Positions 51,092 through 63,350 of a DNA stretch of 64,000 bases are shown here, piece after piece. The stretch covers positions 60,507,533-60,571,532 of the forward strand of contig NC_090444.1 in NCBI RefSeq assembly GCF_031143425.1, in the 5' to 3' direction. Numbering within the stretch: the first letter of the stretch is position 1; the number at the start of each line of letters is the position of its first letter. This stretch comes from Pleurodeles waltl. Its lineage: Eukaryota > Chordata > Amphibia > Caudata > Salamandridae. The notes beneath the pieces are model-generated. The model was not told the DNA's origin and searched no databases. It was given only the letters and a program-made list of their open reading frames with translations. Both the position numbers and the translations under genes were made by a program.

Positions 51092-54000
51092 AAATGTAGT
51101 TCACGCACATTCAATACAAAAACTTTTCAACATGATACGGCTTTCATAACATTAAATAGAAACATTATTGTTAAGTATACACTGAACAAACAACACAAAA
51201 GAACAGATGCCAGTACGAGAGTTTCATCCGCTGGGCCCCTCAGTTAAACATTTCTTTGAATGTAACCAAAGATCAGAGGACATCCAGTGGCGTCATTCAA
51301 CAGATCAAGAACACAAATAGAGGAGGTGTAGGGAACTGAGTTCTTAGTTGATGGAGTTGTGAGACCTCATCAAGTGATAATGCTACAACCTACTATAAGG
51401 TCAAGTTAGGTTTCAATAAAGTAAACATTAGCTCAACCCACAATAGCTTGGCACAGTGTAGTCAGACTTAACTTAGGAGAAAACATGTGTAAAGCATTTA
51501 ACACCACCAAAACAGTCAACAAGTAAAAAACACAAAAATAGCTTACATTTTTATCTTGAAATAGACACCAAAACTACAAACAGCCATAAAGGGGATCAGG
51601 AGAGATGAATGTTAGAAGATTTTAAGAGTAGGTAATAAATGACTACAGTTCATGGTATCCATCTGCAAAAAGCCTTGAACAATAGGCTCTCTATGCGTTA
51701 TCTCGAGGCTACCTTCAAACCTGCAGTCCTCTACAGAGGAGGCAACTGTAGCATCTCTTACTGGGAAGGTGTCTTTGGGGTAGGACTGCTACTGTGGAAA
51801 TCTTTGGTGGTAGCCTCCAGTTCTCTTGGTTTTCTAGACACTCTTGTGGCAGATTTGTTGGACACAGTCCTCCTTGGCAACAACCAGAACTCTACAACTT
51901 AGGGGACATGGCTTGGATCGAGGACTCAATATCTCTCAGATTGCATCAGGGGAGTCCCAGATGAGTCCAGTTACAATTGGTCAGCTGGTTATACACCAAA
52001 AGCAATGCTCTCAGTTTCATTTTCATTTGTGATTGAGAAAGGGTCAGGAATCTAGCCAATTAACTGAAAAAAGCCTTGCATGTGCAACTGGCTTCTTTCA
52101 GCAAGCAGGACATTGTATTGCCTCCTGAACTGGGAGGGTCTTGCTGGTACCAGTTTTAACCAGTGGCAATGGATGGTGCAGCAGAATCCGTAGACAAAGA
52201 CAAATTATCCACTATCCGGGCAAAACACCCCTTGACTGACCTAGCCGCAGGACCGGTAAGCACCCACTAAGCTAGCATAGTTCACCTTACACCGGTGCTG
52301 TGCCTCAGCTTTACTTTTTGTGATTTATGTACAGAGACCACAACAAGTTGTGCCCAGAAGCAGCCCGCCGTGCTGCAGAGGCAAGTCTGGACTGATATCG
52401 AACGCTGACAAATGTGATGAAAAAATAACAATATTTACAGGCCTGTTTAGGGAGGAACCCTGGAGCATGTAATGAGCTTCTGAACTGTTAGTGATCCGGA
52501 TGCTGTACTCCTCAGTCTGTAACATGAGCTCTAGCTGAACAGGCACCCACCAGTAACACCAACAGGAAAGAAAGAAAAAATTGTCCCACAGATCTCACAC
52601 ATAACTATCCAAAGCGTAAAGATACAGTATTTGAGCAGTGCTCCGTGGGAGGAAACAAAACACAACAAGCATTTGCAATGCAATGGATCTTGCTATTGCT
52701 TGAGTTAGAACTATTGGCATTGTAAATTCATAGCTGGACTTTTCTTGCCACATAAATTGGTCAACCATGCCTCATAACTTGTTCTTTTCCTGTCATATAA
52801 TTCCAGTGGCCCTGCATATAACTAAAGCACTTCCATTTACCTTCTTCCTCTATCTGCAGCCAAAAGTGAAAATGTTGCCATTTAGCATCCTAATTTAAAT
52901 CTGCCATGCTAATTCCAATAGAATACCAGTTTCACCACCCCACCATCGCAGTTGCTGGCTGGCTAATACAATTCCCAAAATAAGACAGCCACGGAGGAGT
53001 AACTAGAGGAATAAATTAGAAGAGTCACCCAAACATATCAAGAGTGTTCAAACAGTCATAGTGTAATAAGGATGTTAAGCTGTCCTAAATCATGATCATA
53101 ATTGCAATAAGGCGAAATAAATAAAACATATACATTCTCCTTTATCAGAAATAAACGTTTGGAATTAGACTGTAATGCTCAGAATAGCCCCTAGATGACA
53201 CCACAATGAAAATAGTATTTGTAAAAATATGGTCATGTTACCATAGAGTTACCCCCTAGAGGGCATATCCACTATACCTGAGGTGCCCAGGCATCCCGGG
53301 ATTACCGGTACTGTCCCAGTTTTTCACTAGCTGTCCCGATTTTTAGCAGTGGGAGGTACATTTTATGTTTTACGAAGCAGGTATAGTTATCAGCTATTTT
53401 TAAGAAAGTATTTAAATGAAAATGCAATTTTTAAAAACAGTATCACCCTGGAGTTATGTCCTTAGTGCCTCTTCGGTAACTCAGTGCTGATGAGAGATGC
53501 TCAGGCCCACTGATGGCAGATCTGAAATCTTCTTATGGGCGAACATCTATCATATGTTAAATCTCCTTTGCCACTAACTCAGTGTGTCAAAATAAACTCC
53601 CAGACCCCTCACGCCTCAGCATTGTTGCTCAACACTTGACCCTGGGAGGATGAGAAACCCAGTGAACTGAAAACAAATCCACTACCTGACAAACCATTAA
53701 GACAGCGAGGGACTGGGTTTATGTGTGAGTGGAAGGACAGCCTAAGGCCACCAGCCTGCATATTTTGGCATACTGGTTCTTTCCCGCGGGAATACCTCTA
53801 GGATACCACAGAACACTGAAGCTGAGGAGCAGGAGGGCAGGTCTCAGTGTAGAGCAGAGAACGCGCCCTAGGGGGCCTCAAGTGATCCTAGGGGGAGGAA
53901 ATGGTGTGGGGTGAGGGACGACAGGCTCTGGCAAAAAGAAGCATTATGCTGATAACGGCTTTGTTTTAAGCTGACAAAATGAACACCTGTAAACCGTTCT

Positions 54001-54422
54001 CTAACAGGCCATCACTAACATGTTCTGTAATTTATATCCAAGCTGAGAGTATGTGTTGAAAGGTAAGGGGCTCAAAATACTCTTGGAACTCCCCACCCTA
54101 CCCCCAATAATCACACTGTGGATACTTTTACAGAGTAGAAAAGCCTGCCTGACTAGAATAGAATGGTTGATCGCATTTTTAAAACAGCAACAGAACTTAA
54201 CTTTAATGTTTAAATACATATAGACATACTTAAACATTGCCATTTTAATAGAATAATTGTGATAAATTCGTAGGGGGGGCAATGATGATTTTCTTCCACT
54301 AGGAGGACGCAGCATTAAACTGTCTGACGGCTACTGGTGTATGATGATAGGTATACCACCAAAACGAATCCCCAGCATACTGGTCGAAGCAAACAGGCGC
54401 CCAAATACGTAAGACCAGGGTC
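51092..54422. other. 3.3 kb with no recognised feature
   Basis: AT-rich DNA without long open frames (the longest is about 104 codons), without matches to the other repeats in the window and without clear terminal repeats. It may be old single-copy DNA or a decayed element. An 8-12 base match to a Harbinger end (CCAGGGTCATAA) stands at its right edge. Confidence 0.6.
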
Positions 54423-54825
54423 ATAAGAACAAGTTACTTACCTTCAGTAATGCCTTTTCTGGTGGATACACTAGCTACCTGTGGATTCCTCACCTTATGA
54501 ATTCTCCCTATGTGCCAGCATTCAATGGAAATTTTTCTTCCCAGCTCTGCACGTCGACGAGGAAGTCACAATTGCCCAACTCCACACGACTCCGTCTGAC
54601 GTCATCATGGCAATAAGAGGTCCTCGCCGGCATGCTGACGTCAGTTTTCACCATTTTTCACGTGCCTTTGAGGCGAACAGGTGATCACCGACTTCACAAA
54701 CTCAATGTATATACATCAATCAAATATAACACATAATATTTATTCAAATAAAAAGAGCAAAAACAAATATACATATACACCCAAAGAAATGTTGGTATGA
54801 TCAGACCGGCAACGGGGAGGCGGGT

Positions 54826-54945
54826 GTAAATGTGAGGAATCCACAGGTAGCTAGAGTATCCACTAGAAAAGGCATTACCGAAGGTAAGTAACTTGTTTTC
54901 TGATGGATACAACTACCTGTAGATTTCTCACCTTATGAACAGAGT
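54826..54945. repeat. DIRS-C internal complementary region
   Basis: GAGGAATCCACAGGTAGC ... GTAAGTAACTTGTT joins TCTGATGGATACAACTACC. This is the same two-part structure as in DIRS-A and -B, matching the DIRS-C left end AGAACAAGTTACTTACC. Confidence 0.8.
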
Positions 54946-55398
54946 CCCAAAGCAGTACCTCACTCGGAGGCGGGTGCCGGAATAGTCACACCAAGAAATC
55001 CTGCAGCACAGAGAGTGCAAAATAGCCGTCCCTCCCCACTTCCGAGTCCAAGCAATAATGCTTAGCGAAAGTGTGGAAGGAAGCCCAAGTTGCAGCCTTA
55101 CAGATCTCAGCAACCGGGACACTTCTTGCCAAGGCTGAAGTGGCAGACTTACCCCTGGAGGAATGGGCCCTAATACCAACAGGAGGAACCTTCTTTGCCA
55201 AAGAATAACAGAGTTTAATGCAAAGAATGACCCACCTGGACAGTGTTCTCTTGTTGACTGCCATTCCTTTCCTCTTCCCCGCATGGCCAATGAAGATTTG
55301 ATCTTCCACTCAAAACTCTCTGGTCCTTTCAATATAAAAGCTTAAAGCCCTCCTTGGGTCAAGCCGATGCAGTCTCTCCTTCTCTTTCGATGGATGGG
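54928..55398 (-). pseudogene. DIRS-C tyrosine recombinase, C-terminal piece
   Basis: It shows KRTLSRWVILCIKLCYSLAK, GIRAHSSRGKSATSALA (His-x-x-Arg) and FAKHYCLDSEV (Tyr). Frames shift near 55310. The missing middle of the protein resumes at 62455 after the solo LTR. Confidence 0.8.
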
Positions 55399-57852
55399 TG
55401 TAGGAAAGTACCTTCTTTCTTAGCATGTTACCCCCAATTTTACATGCATGTTAGTATGTTTTTCCCTGTCTCACTGGGATCCTGCAGCCAGGAACCCAGT
55501 GCTCATAGTTTGTGGCCTAAATGTGTATGCCTGTGTAGTGCCTAACTGTGTCACTGAGGCTCTACTAATAAAAACTCAGTGCTCATGCTCTCTCTGCCTT
55601 TAAGTTTGTCACTATAGGCTAGTGACTACTTTTACCAATTCCAATTGGCATACTGGACCCCCCTTATAAGTCCCTAGTATATGGTACCTAGGTACCCAGG
55701 GCATTGGGGTTCCAGGTGATCCATATGGGCTGCAGCATTTTTTTGCCACCCACAGGGAGCTCAGACAAACCCTTACACAGGACTGCCATTGCAGCCTGCG
55801 TGAAATAACGCACACGTTATTTCACAGCCATTTTCACTGCACTTAAGTAACTTATAAGTCACCTATATGTCTAACCTTCACTTGCTAAAGGTTAGGTGCA
55901 AAGCTACTAAGTGTGAGGGCCCCCTTGCACTAGCAAAGGTGTCCCCACATAGTTCAGGGCCATTTCCTTGGACTTTGTGAGTGTGGCGACACCATTACAC
56001 GCGTGCACTACATATAGGTCAATACCTATATGTAACTTCACAGTGGTAACTCTGAATAAGGCCATGTAAAATGTCTAAGATCAAGGAATCGTCCCCCCCA
56101 TTCCAAATCTGGTATTGGGGAGCCAATTCCATGCATCCTGGGGGCTCCGCTATGGACCCACAGTACTGCCAAACCAGTTCTCTGAGGCTTGCACTGCAGC
56201 TACAGCTGCTGCCACCTCACATACAAGGTTCTGCCCTCCTCGGGTCTGGGCAGCCCAGTCCCAGGAATGCAGAGCAAAGCATTTCCTCTGAGAGCAGGTT
56301 GTTACACACTCTCCCTTTGGAAATAGGTGTTATAGGCTGGGGAGGGGTAGCCTTCCCCAGCCTCTGGAAATGCTTTGAAGGGCACAGATGGTGCCCCCCT
56401 TGCATAAGCCAGTCTACACTGGTTTAGGGAACCCCAGTCATTGCTCTGGCAGGAAACTGGACAATGGAAAGAGGAGTGACCACTCCCCTGTCCATCACCA
56501 CCCCAGGGGTGGTGCCCTGAACCCCTCCAGTGTGTCTCAGACCTCTGCCATTTTGTTTTCAGAGGTGTAAGGACACCCTGGAAGCCTCTGAGTGGCCAGT
56601 GCTAACAAGTGACATCAGAGACCCCTCCTGATAGGTGCATACCTGGGTAGGTATCCATTCCTCCTCTCAGGGCTATTTAGGGTCTCTCCTGTGGGCTTCT
56701 CCTCAGATTATGACTTTCAAGAATCCACCAGGACTCCTCTGCACTCATCTCTTCGACTTCTGCCACGTATCGCCCGCTGACTGCTCCAGGACGCCTGCAA
56801 AACTGCAACAAAGTAGCCAGAACACTACCAGCGGCATTGTAGCGCCTAATCCTGCCAGCTTTCTCAACTGTTTCCTGGTGGTGCATGCTCTGGGGGCTGC
56901 CCGCATTCACCCTGCACTGGAAGCCACAAAGAAATCTCCTGTGGGTCGACGGAATCTTCCCCCTGCTCCAGCAGGCACCAAACTTCAGCCTCACCTGTAC
57001 TCTGGGTCCCCTCTCATCTTGACGAGCGTGGCCCCTGGAACAAAGGTGGTGGGCCCAAGTGACCCCGACTGTCCAGTGGTCCAACTGTCCGGATTTGGAG
57101 GAGCTAAATCCTTGCCTCCCCTCCCCAGACAGTAATCCTGTGCACCGTGTGATCTGCAGCTACAAGGGCTTCTATGCACATTTCCAAGAAATTCTGCATG
57201 CACAGCCGAGCCTAGGTCCCCAGCACTCCGTCCTGCGATGCTCATCTCCCTGAGTTGACCTCCAGTGTTGTGGAACCTCTCTTTGCAGTGGTGAGACAAC
57301 CACCGTGTTCAGTCTTCTTGAACCCGTGTTCAAGGATTCCTGCAGGTGCTTCCCTCCTTCCTGTGGGCTCTCTGTGTTGCTGAGGGTTCCCTCTATCTCC
57401 TCTCCTGAGTGACGTCATCCTGGTCCTTCCTGGGCCCGGGCGGCACCCATTTTCTTCAATCGCAACTCTTTCAGGTAGCAAGGCTTGTTTGCGGTATTTT
57501 GCACAACTCTGCATCCACCAGCACGCCGTGGGACATCTTCTGCACAAAGCAGCACCTCCTACCTCCTTTCCTTGGTGCAAAACCAGCATCTTCTTCCAAC
57601 CGGAGGCAGCCATTTTGCACCTTCATCCGGGGATTAGTGGGCTCCTACCCCCCACCCCCGGACACTTTAGCTACTCTTGGACCTGGTCCCCTTCCTTTAC
57701 ATGTCTTCAGGTCCAGGAATCTGTCTTCAGTGCTTTGCAGTTTGTTGTGGTCCTTGCAAGATCCTTTATCACAACTTTAGTGTGTTTTGGGGGAAATAGT
57801 AGTACTTTACTCCTACCTTCCTGGGTCCTGGGGTGGGGTCTCCTTTACACCC

Positions 57853-58458
57853 TTATGGGGTCATTACGACCTCGGCGGTCTTTTGAAAAGACCGCCGAGG
57901 CCGGGGGAGACAGAATACCGCCATTGCCGGCGGTATTCCTGTCTCCCTATTATGACATTTCCGCTGGGCCAGCAGACGGTAACAGTGTTACCGTCCGCTG
58001 GCCCAGCGGAAATGTCATATCAACATTGCAGCCGGCTCGTAATAGAGCCGGCGGCAATGCTGATGTGCAGCGGGTGCAGTAGCACCCGTCGCACATTTCA
58101 CTGCCCGAAATTCGGCCAGTGAAATGCGCGACGGGGCTATGCCTGGGGGCCCCTGCACTGCCCATGCCAAGTGCATGGTCAGTGCAGGGGCCCCCAGGGG
58201 CACCCCAAGTCCCCTTACCGCCGGCCTTTCAATGGCGGTGTGTACCGCCACGGACAGGCCGGCGGTCGGGGACTCATAATCCCCAGGGCAGCGGTGCTTG
58301 CACCGCTGCCCTGGGGATTATGACCGCCAGGTGGAAACCTGGCGGGAAAATGGAGGGGCCGGCGGTATGGCCGTGGCAATTCCGCCACGGTCATAATTGC
58401 TGGCAGAACACTGCCAGCCTGTATTACGCCAGCCGCCAGGGTCGTAATGACCCCCTTA
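57853..58458. mobile_element. MITE-2: Harbinger-type hairpin-chain element with TTA duplication
   Basis: A 600-bp element (57856-58455) flanked by TTA (57853-57855 and 58456-58458). The terminal inverted repeats share GGGGTCATTACGACC. The GYP2 LTRs lack it at the matching place. The interior is a chain of hairpins: 57871-57899 (14-bp stem), 57905-57947, 57951-58019 (23-bp outer stem plus 9), 58021-58062, 58065-58094, 58095-58125, 58142-58198 (19), 58218-58265, 58275-58322 (23-bp perfect), 58324-58345 (9), 58367-58393 and 58399-58418. It has no coding capacity; mobilisation would need a Harbinger transposase. Confidence 0.88.
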
Positions 58459-61107
58459 GTGTTTTCTCACACTCCCAGCGACCCTCTACATACTACACTT
58501 GCCTAGGGGTGCATTCGTGGTTCGCATTCCACTTATTTACTATATGATTTGTGTTGCCCCTAGGACTATTGCATCCTATTGTGTTTTACAGTGTTTGCAC
58601 TACTGTTTTACTTACCTGATTTGGTTATTTGTGTATGTTTCTTACCTCCTAAGGGAGTATATCCACTGAGATATTTTTGGCACATTGTCACTAAAATAAA
58701 GTACCTTTATTTTTAGTAACTATGAGTATTGCCTTTCTTATGATATATGTAGGAAGTTGGCTCTGTATGCACTATTTCAAAGTAAGGAATAGTATGCACA
58801 GAGTCCAAGGGTTCCCCTTAGAGGTAAGATAGTGGCAAAAAGAGATAATTCTAATGCTCTATTTTGTGGTAGTGTGGTCGAGCAGTAGGCTTACCAGAGG
58901 GTAGTGTTAAGCATTTGTTGTACACACACAGGCAACAAATGAGGAACACACACTCAGAGACAATTCCAGGCCAATAGGTTTTTGTATAGAAAAATATATT
59001 TTCTTAGTTTATTTTAAGAACCACAGGTTCAAGATTTACAAGTAATGCTTTAAATGAAAGGTACTTCACTTAAGAACTTTAGGAACTTTGAATTAGCAAA
59101 ATAGCATATACAGTTTCCACACAAATGACATATAGCTATTTTAAAAGTAGACAGTGCAATTTTCAACAGTTCCTGGGGGAGGTAAGTGTTTGTTAGTTTT
59201 TACAGGTAAGTAAACCACCTACGGGGTTCAAGTTTGGGTCCAAAGTAGCAAACCGTTAGGGGTTCAGGACAACCCCAAAGTTACCACACCAGCAGCTCAG
59301 GGCCAGTCAGGTGCAGAGGTCAAAGTGGTGCCCAAAACGCATAAGCTTCAATGGAGAAGGGGGTGCCCCGGTTCCAGTCTGCCAGCAGGTAAGTACCCGC
59401 GTCTTCGGAGGGCAGACCAGGGGGGTTTTGTAGGGCACCGGGGGGGACACTAGTCCACACAAAAAGTACACCCTCAGCGGCACGGGGCGGCCGGGTGCAG
59501 TGTGCAAACAAGTGTCAGGTACGCTATAGAAATCAATGGGAGACCAAGGGGTCTCTTCAGCGATGCAGGCAGGCAAGGGGGGGGCTCCTCAGGGTAGCCA
59601 CCACCTGGACAAGGGAGAGGGCCACCTGAGGGTCGCTCCTATACTAGAGGTCGGATCCTTCAGGTCCTGGGGGCTGCGGATGCAGAGTCTTTACCAGGCG
59701 TCGGGTCTTTGAAGCAAGCAGTCGCGGTCAGGGGGAGCCTCGGGATTCCCTCTGCAGGCGTCATTGTGGGGGGCTCAGGGGGGTCAACTCTGGCTACTCA
59801 CGGTCTCGTAGTCGCCGGGGAGTCCTCCCTGTGGTGTTTGTTCTCCACAAGTCGAGCCGGGGGCATCGGGTGCAGAGTGCAAAGTCTCACGCTTCAGGCG
59901 GGAAACGTGTGTTGTTTCAAAGTTGCTTCATTGTTGCAAAGTTGCAGTCTTTGGTGAACAGAGCCGCTGTCCTCGGGAGTTCTTGGTCCTTCTAGATGCA
60001 GGGTAGTCCTCTGAGGCTTCAGAGGTTGCTGGACCCTGGGAATGTGTCGCTGGAGCAGTGTCTTTAGAAGTGGGGAGACAGGCCGGTAGAGCTGGGGCCA
60101 AAGCAGTTGGTGTCTCCCTCTTCTCTGCAGGTTTTTCAGTTCAGCAGTCCTCTTCTTCTTAGGTTGCAGGAATCTGAGTTCCTAGGTTCTGTGGAGCCCC
60201 TAAATACAGAATTTAGGGGGGTGTTTAGGTCTGGGGGGTTAGTAGCCAATGGCTACTAGCCCTGAGGGTGGCTACACCCTCTTTGTGCCTCCTCCCTGAG
60301 GGGAAAGGGGCACATTCCTATTCCTATTGGGGGAATCCTCCATCCGCAAGATGGAGGATTTCTAAAAGTCAGAGTCACCTCACCTCAGGGCACCTTAGGG
60401 GCTGTCCTGACTGGCCAGTGACTCCTCCTTGTTTTTCTTATTATCTTCTCCGGCCTTGCCGCCAAAAGTGGGGCCGTGGCCGGGGGGGCGGGCAACTACA
60501 CTAGCTGGAGTGACCTGGGGTGCTGTAACAAAGGGGGCGAGCCTTTGAGGCTCACTGCCAGGAGTTACAGTTCCTGCAGGGGGAGGTGATAAGCATCTCC
60601 ACCCAGTACAGGCTTTGTAACTAGCCACAGAGTGACAAAGGCACTCTCCCATGTGGCCAGCAACATGTCTGGTGTGTGGCAGGCTGCTAAAATCAGTCAG
60701 CCTACACGGGTAGTTGGTTAAGGTTTCAGGGGGAACCTCTAAAGTGCCCTCTGGGGTGTATGTTACAATAAAATGTACACTGGCATCAGTGTGCATTTAT
60801 TGTGCTGAGAAGTTTGATACCAAACTTCACAGTTTTCAGTGTAGCCATTATGGTGCTGTGGAGTTTATGCATGACAGACTCCCAGACCATATACTCTTAT
60901 GGCTACTCTGCACTTACAATGTCTAAGGTTTTGCTTAGACACTGTAGGGGCATAGTGCTCATGCACCTATGCCCTCACCTATGGTATAGTGCACCCTGCC
61001 TTAGGGCTGTAAGGCCTGCTAGAGGGGTGACTTATCTATACCTGTAGGCAGTGTGAGGTTGGCATGGAACCCTGAGGGGAGTGCCATGCCGACTTAGTTG
61101 TTTTGTC

Positions 61108-61946
61108 GCAGATTGGATGAGGCTCAGCCGCCTAAAGCTGAACTCTGAAAAAACTGAAGTCCTCATCCTCGGCAAAACCCCGTCAGCCTGGGACGACTCC
61201 TGGTGGCCCACGGCCCTCGGCACCGCACCGACCCCCGCAGACCACGCCCGCAACCTCGGCTTCATCTTGGACCCCCTTCTCACCATGACCAAGCAAGTCA
61301 ACGCCGTGTCCTCCGCCTGCTTCCTCACCCTCCGCATGCTCCGCAAGATCTTCCGCTGGATCCCCGCCGACACCAGACAAACCGTGACCCACGCCCTCGT
61401 CACGAGCCGCCTGGACTACGGCAACACCCTCTACGCTGGGACCACCGCCAAACTCCAAAATCGCCTGCAACGCATTTAAAACGCCTCAGCCCGCCTCATC
61501 CTCGACGTACCCCGCAACAGCCACATCTCCGCACACCTGAGACACCTGCATTGGCTCCCAGTCAGCAAAAGGATCACCTTCCAACTTCTCACCCACGCAC
61601 ACAAAGCCCTCCACGACAAGGGACCGGAATACCTCAACAGACGCCTCAACTTCTACGTCCCCACCCGCCCCCTCCGCTCCTCTGGCCTCGCACTCGCCGC
61701 CGTCCCTCGCATCCGACGCTCCACGGCGGGTGGGAGATCTTTCTCCTTCCTGGCGGCCAAGACCTGGAACTCCCTCCCCACCAGCCTCAGGACCACCCAG
61801 GACCACTCCGCTTTCCGGAGACTCCTAAAGACCTGGCTGTTCGAGCAGCGATAACCAACCCCTTTGTCCCTAGCGCCTTGAGACCCGCACGGGTGAGTAG
61901 CGCGCTTTATAAATGCTAATTATTTGATTTGATTTTGATTTGATTT
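61108..61946 (+). mobile_element. 5'-truncated CR1/L2-type LINE
   Basis: It contains the C-terminal part of a reverse transcriptase, a short 3' UTR and a simple-repeat end (TTTGATTTGATT). The neighbouring GYP1 LTR copies have CTTAGTCTTTTTATCCCC at the insertion place. No clear target duplication is seen, as is usual for this clade. Its very high GC content contrasts with the surrounding LTR. Confidence 0.85.
61111..61854 (+). pseudogene. CR1/L2 reverse transcriptase C-terminus
   Basis: The frame shows WMRLSRLKLNSEKTEVLIL, LGFILDPLL, VTSRLDYGNTLYAG and RLQRI, then TAA in place of a Gln codon (61477-61479). It continues in the same frame with NASARLILDV, LRHLHWLPVSKRI, HKALHDKGPEYL, VPRIRRSTAGGRSF and TWNSLPTSLR to a stop at 61852-61854. 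These are the typical post-YADD motifs of CR1/L2/Rex RTs. The catalytic box is not included. Confidence 0.88.
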
Positions 61947-62454
61947 GTCCCCACTAGCACACACAAGCTGGCAAGCAGTGTGTCTGTGCTGAGTGAGGGG
62001 TCCCCAGGGTGGCATAAGACATGCTGCATCCCTTAGAGACCTTCCCTGGCATCAGTGCCCTTGGTACCAGGGGTACCAGTTACAAGGGACTTACCTGGAT
62101 GCCAGGGTGTGCCAATTGTGGAAACAAAAGTACAGGTTAGGGAAAGAACACTGGTGCGGGGGCCTGATTAGGTGGCCTCAGCACACTTTCAAATCATAAC
62201 TTGGCATCAGCAAAGGCAAAAAGTCAGGGGGTAACCATGCCGAAGAGGCATTTCCTTACAATATAGTACCCATATAAGTGGTATTGCATGAGCTCTGCAT
62301 GTCTTCTAGTTCAGCCTTGGCTGCTCTGCTATAGCTACCTCTATCAGCCTAAGGTGCTAGAATACTATTACACTCTACTAATAAGGAATAACTGGACCTG
62401 GTATAAGGTGTAAGTACCATTGGTACCCACTAAAAGCCAGGCCAGCCTCCTACA

Positions 62455-62675
62455 ATGGGGAGGAGGATAAAAGGATGAGAGTGTTATGGATTACCCCATA
62501 TGGAATGGAGTAACTACCTTTGGTAGGAAAGCCGCCCTGGTTCTCAGCACCACCTTGTCTGCATGAAAGGATGTGAAAGGTGGTTTTACACTAAGAGCCT
62601 GTAGCTCACTCACATGCCTAGCAGACGTGATGGCTGTGAGGAAAACTTTTTCAAAACCAATAACCTTAATGGGCA
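62455..62675 (-). pseudogene. DIRS-C tyrosine recombinase, middle piece
   Basis: It reads TAITSARHVSELQALSVKPPF, which carries the first catalytic Arg region, and VVLRTRAAFLPKVV. It joins the C-terminal piece at 55398 when the solo LTR is removed. It is cut on the right by DIRS-D at a place where related copies read GGGCAAGAATGC. Confidence 0.8.
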
Positions 62676-63028
62676 AGAAGAACGAGTTACTTACCTTCGG
62701 TAACGACTTTTCTGGTGGATACATTAGCTACCTGTGGATTCCTCACCTATTGAATACCCCCATTGTGCCAGCACTCGACGGAAATCTTCTTCCTAGCTTT
62801 TGCACGTCGAAGAGGACGTCACAGTTGCCCACGCGACGCCGTCTGACGTCATACAGGCAATAAGAGGTCCTCGCCGACGTGCCGACGTCAGTACCAACAT
62901 TTTTTACGTGCCTGAGAATAATAGGCCATTGAGATGAAAGAACAATAGACATATTTAATGATATTCTAAACAAACACATCATTCTGAGAATTCAGTCTTT
63001 TTTTTTTAAACAAATATATAATTATATG

Positions 63029-63029
<1 letters not shown>

Positions 63030-63090
<61 letters not shown>
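63030..63090. repeat. (TA)n microsatellite in DIRS-D
   Basis: An almost pure AT dinucleotide run of about 60 bp between terminal repeat and internal complementary region, the purest of the four copies. Confidence 0.9.
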
Positions 63091-63093
<3 letters not shown>

Positions 63094-63189
63094 TGAACAT
63101 ATGTACAGAATATATACAAGTCCTCAAAACCAAGAGGAGCACACTCAAGAACTACTTGGTTAGACCAGACAGGCAACGGGGAGGCGGGT

Positions 63190-63300
63190 GGGACCGTGAG
63201 GAATCCACAGGTAGCTAATGTATCCACCAGAAAAGTCGTTACCGAAGGTAAGTAACTCGTTCTTCTGATGGATACAACTACCTGTGGATTCCTCACCTAT
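63190..63300. repeat. DIRS-D internal complementary region
   Basis: It joins the complement of the left end (GTAAGTAACTCGTTCT) to TCTGATGGATACAACTACC, as in DIRS-A and -B. Confidence 0.85.
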
Positions 63301-63350
63301 TGAATAGAGTCCCAAAGCAGTACCGCACTCGGTGGAGGGTGCCTGAATGG

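Larger units (their letters stand above)
58743..62265 (-). mobile_element. Solo LTR of GYP1 type with atata duplication, interrupted by a LINE
   Basis: The LTR 58748-62260 (TGTAGGAAGTTGG ... TTTCCTTACA) is flanked by atata at 58743-58747 and 62261-62265. It is close to the GYP1 3' LTR and retains the segment deleted in the GYP1 5' LTR. A CR1/L2 fragment of about 840 bp interrupts it at 61108-61946. Confidence 0.92.
55394..62459 (+). mobile_element. GYP2-type solo LTR, opposite orientation, with nested insertions
   Basis: The LTR reads on the plus strand from TGTAGGAAAGTACC (55399) to GCCTCCTACA (62454), flanked by atggg. It corresponds to the complement of the GYP2 LTRs but is substantially diverged. 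MITE-2 (57856-58455) and a GYP1-type solo LTR (58748-62260) are inserted in it. Near 58690-58720 it carries the conserved AATAAAGTACCTTTATT palindrome. Confidence 0.9.
54423..62678 (-). mobile_element. DIRS-C: DIRS-type element, interrupted twice and running out of the window
   Basis: It occupies 54423-55398 and 62455-62678. It has the left terminal repeat (54426 to about 54660), an AT-rich part, the internal complementary region (about 54826-54945) and the C-terminal part of the recombinase. A GYP2-type solo LTR with atggg duplications (55394-55398, 62455-62459) splits it, and DIRS-D is inserted at 62676. The remainder lies beyond the window. It is more diverged than DIRS-A, -B and -D. Confidence 0.85.

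Noticed and set aside
52325..52546. 73-codon frame considered as a possible host exon
   Set aside because: There is no recognisable domain, no convincing splice sites and no partner exons nearby.
61203..61919. 238-codon Pro/Arg/His-rich plus frame
   Set aside because: It is the shadow of the CR1/L2 RT frame in very GC-rich sequence.
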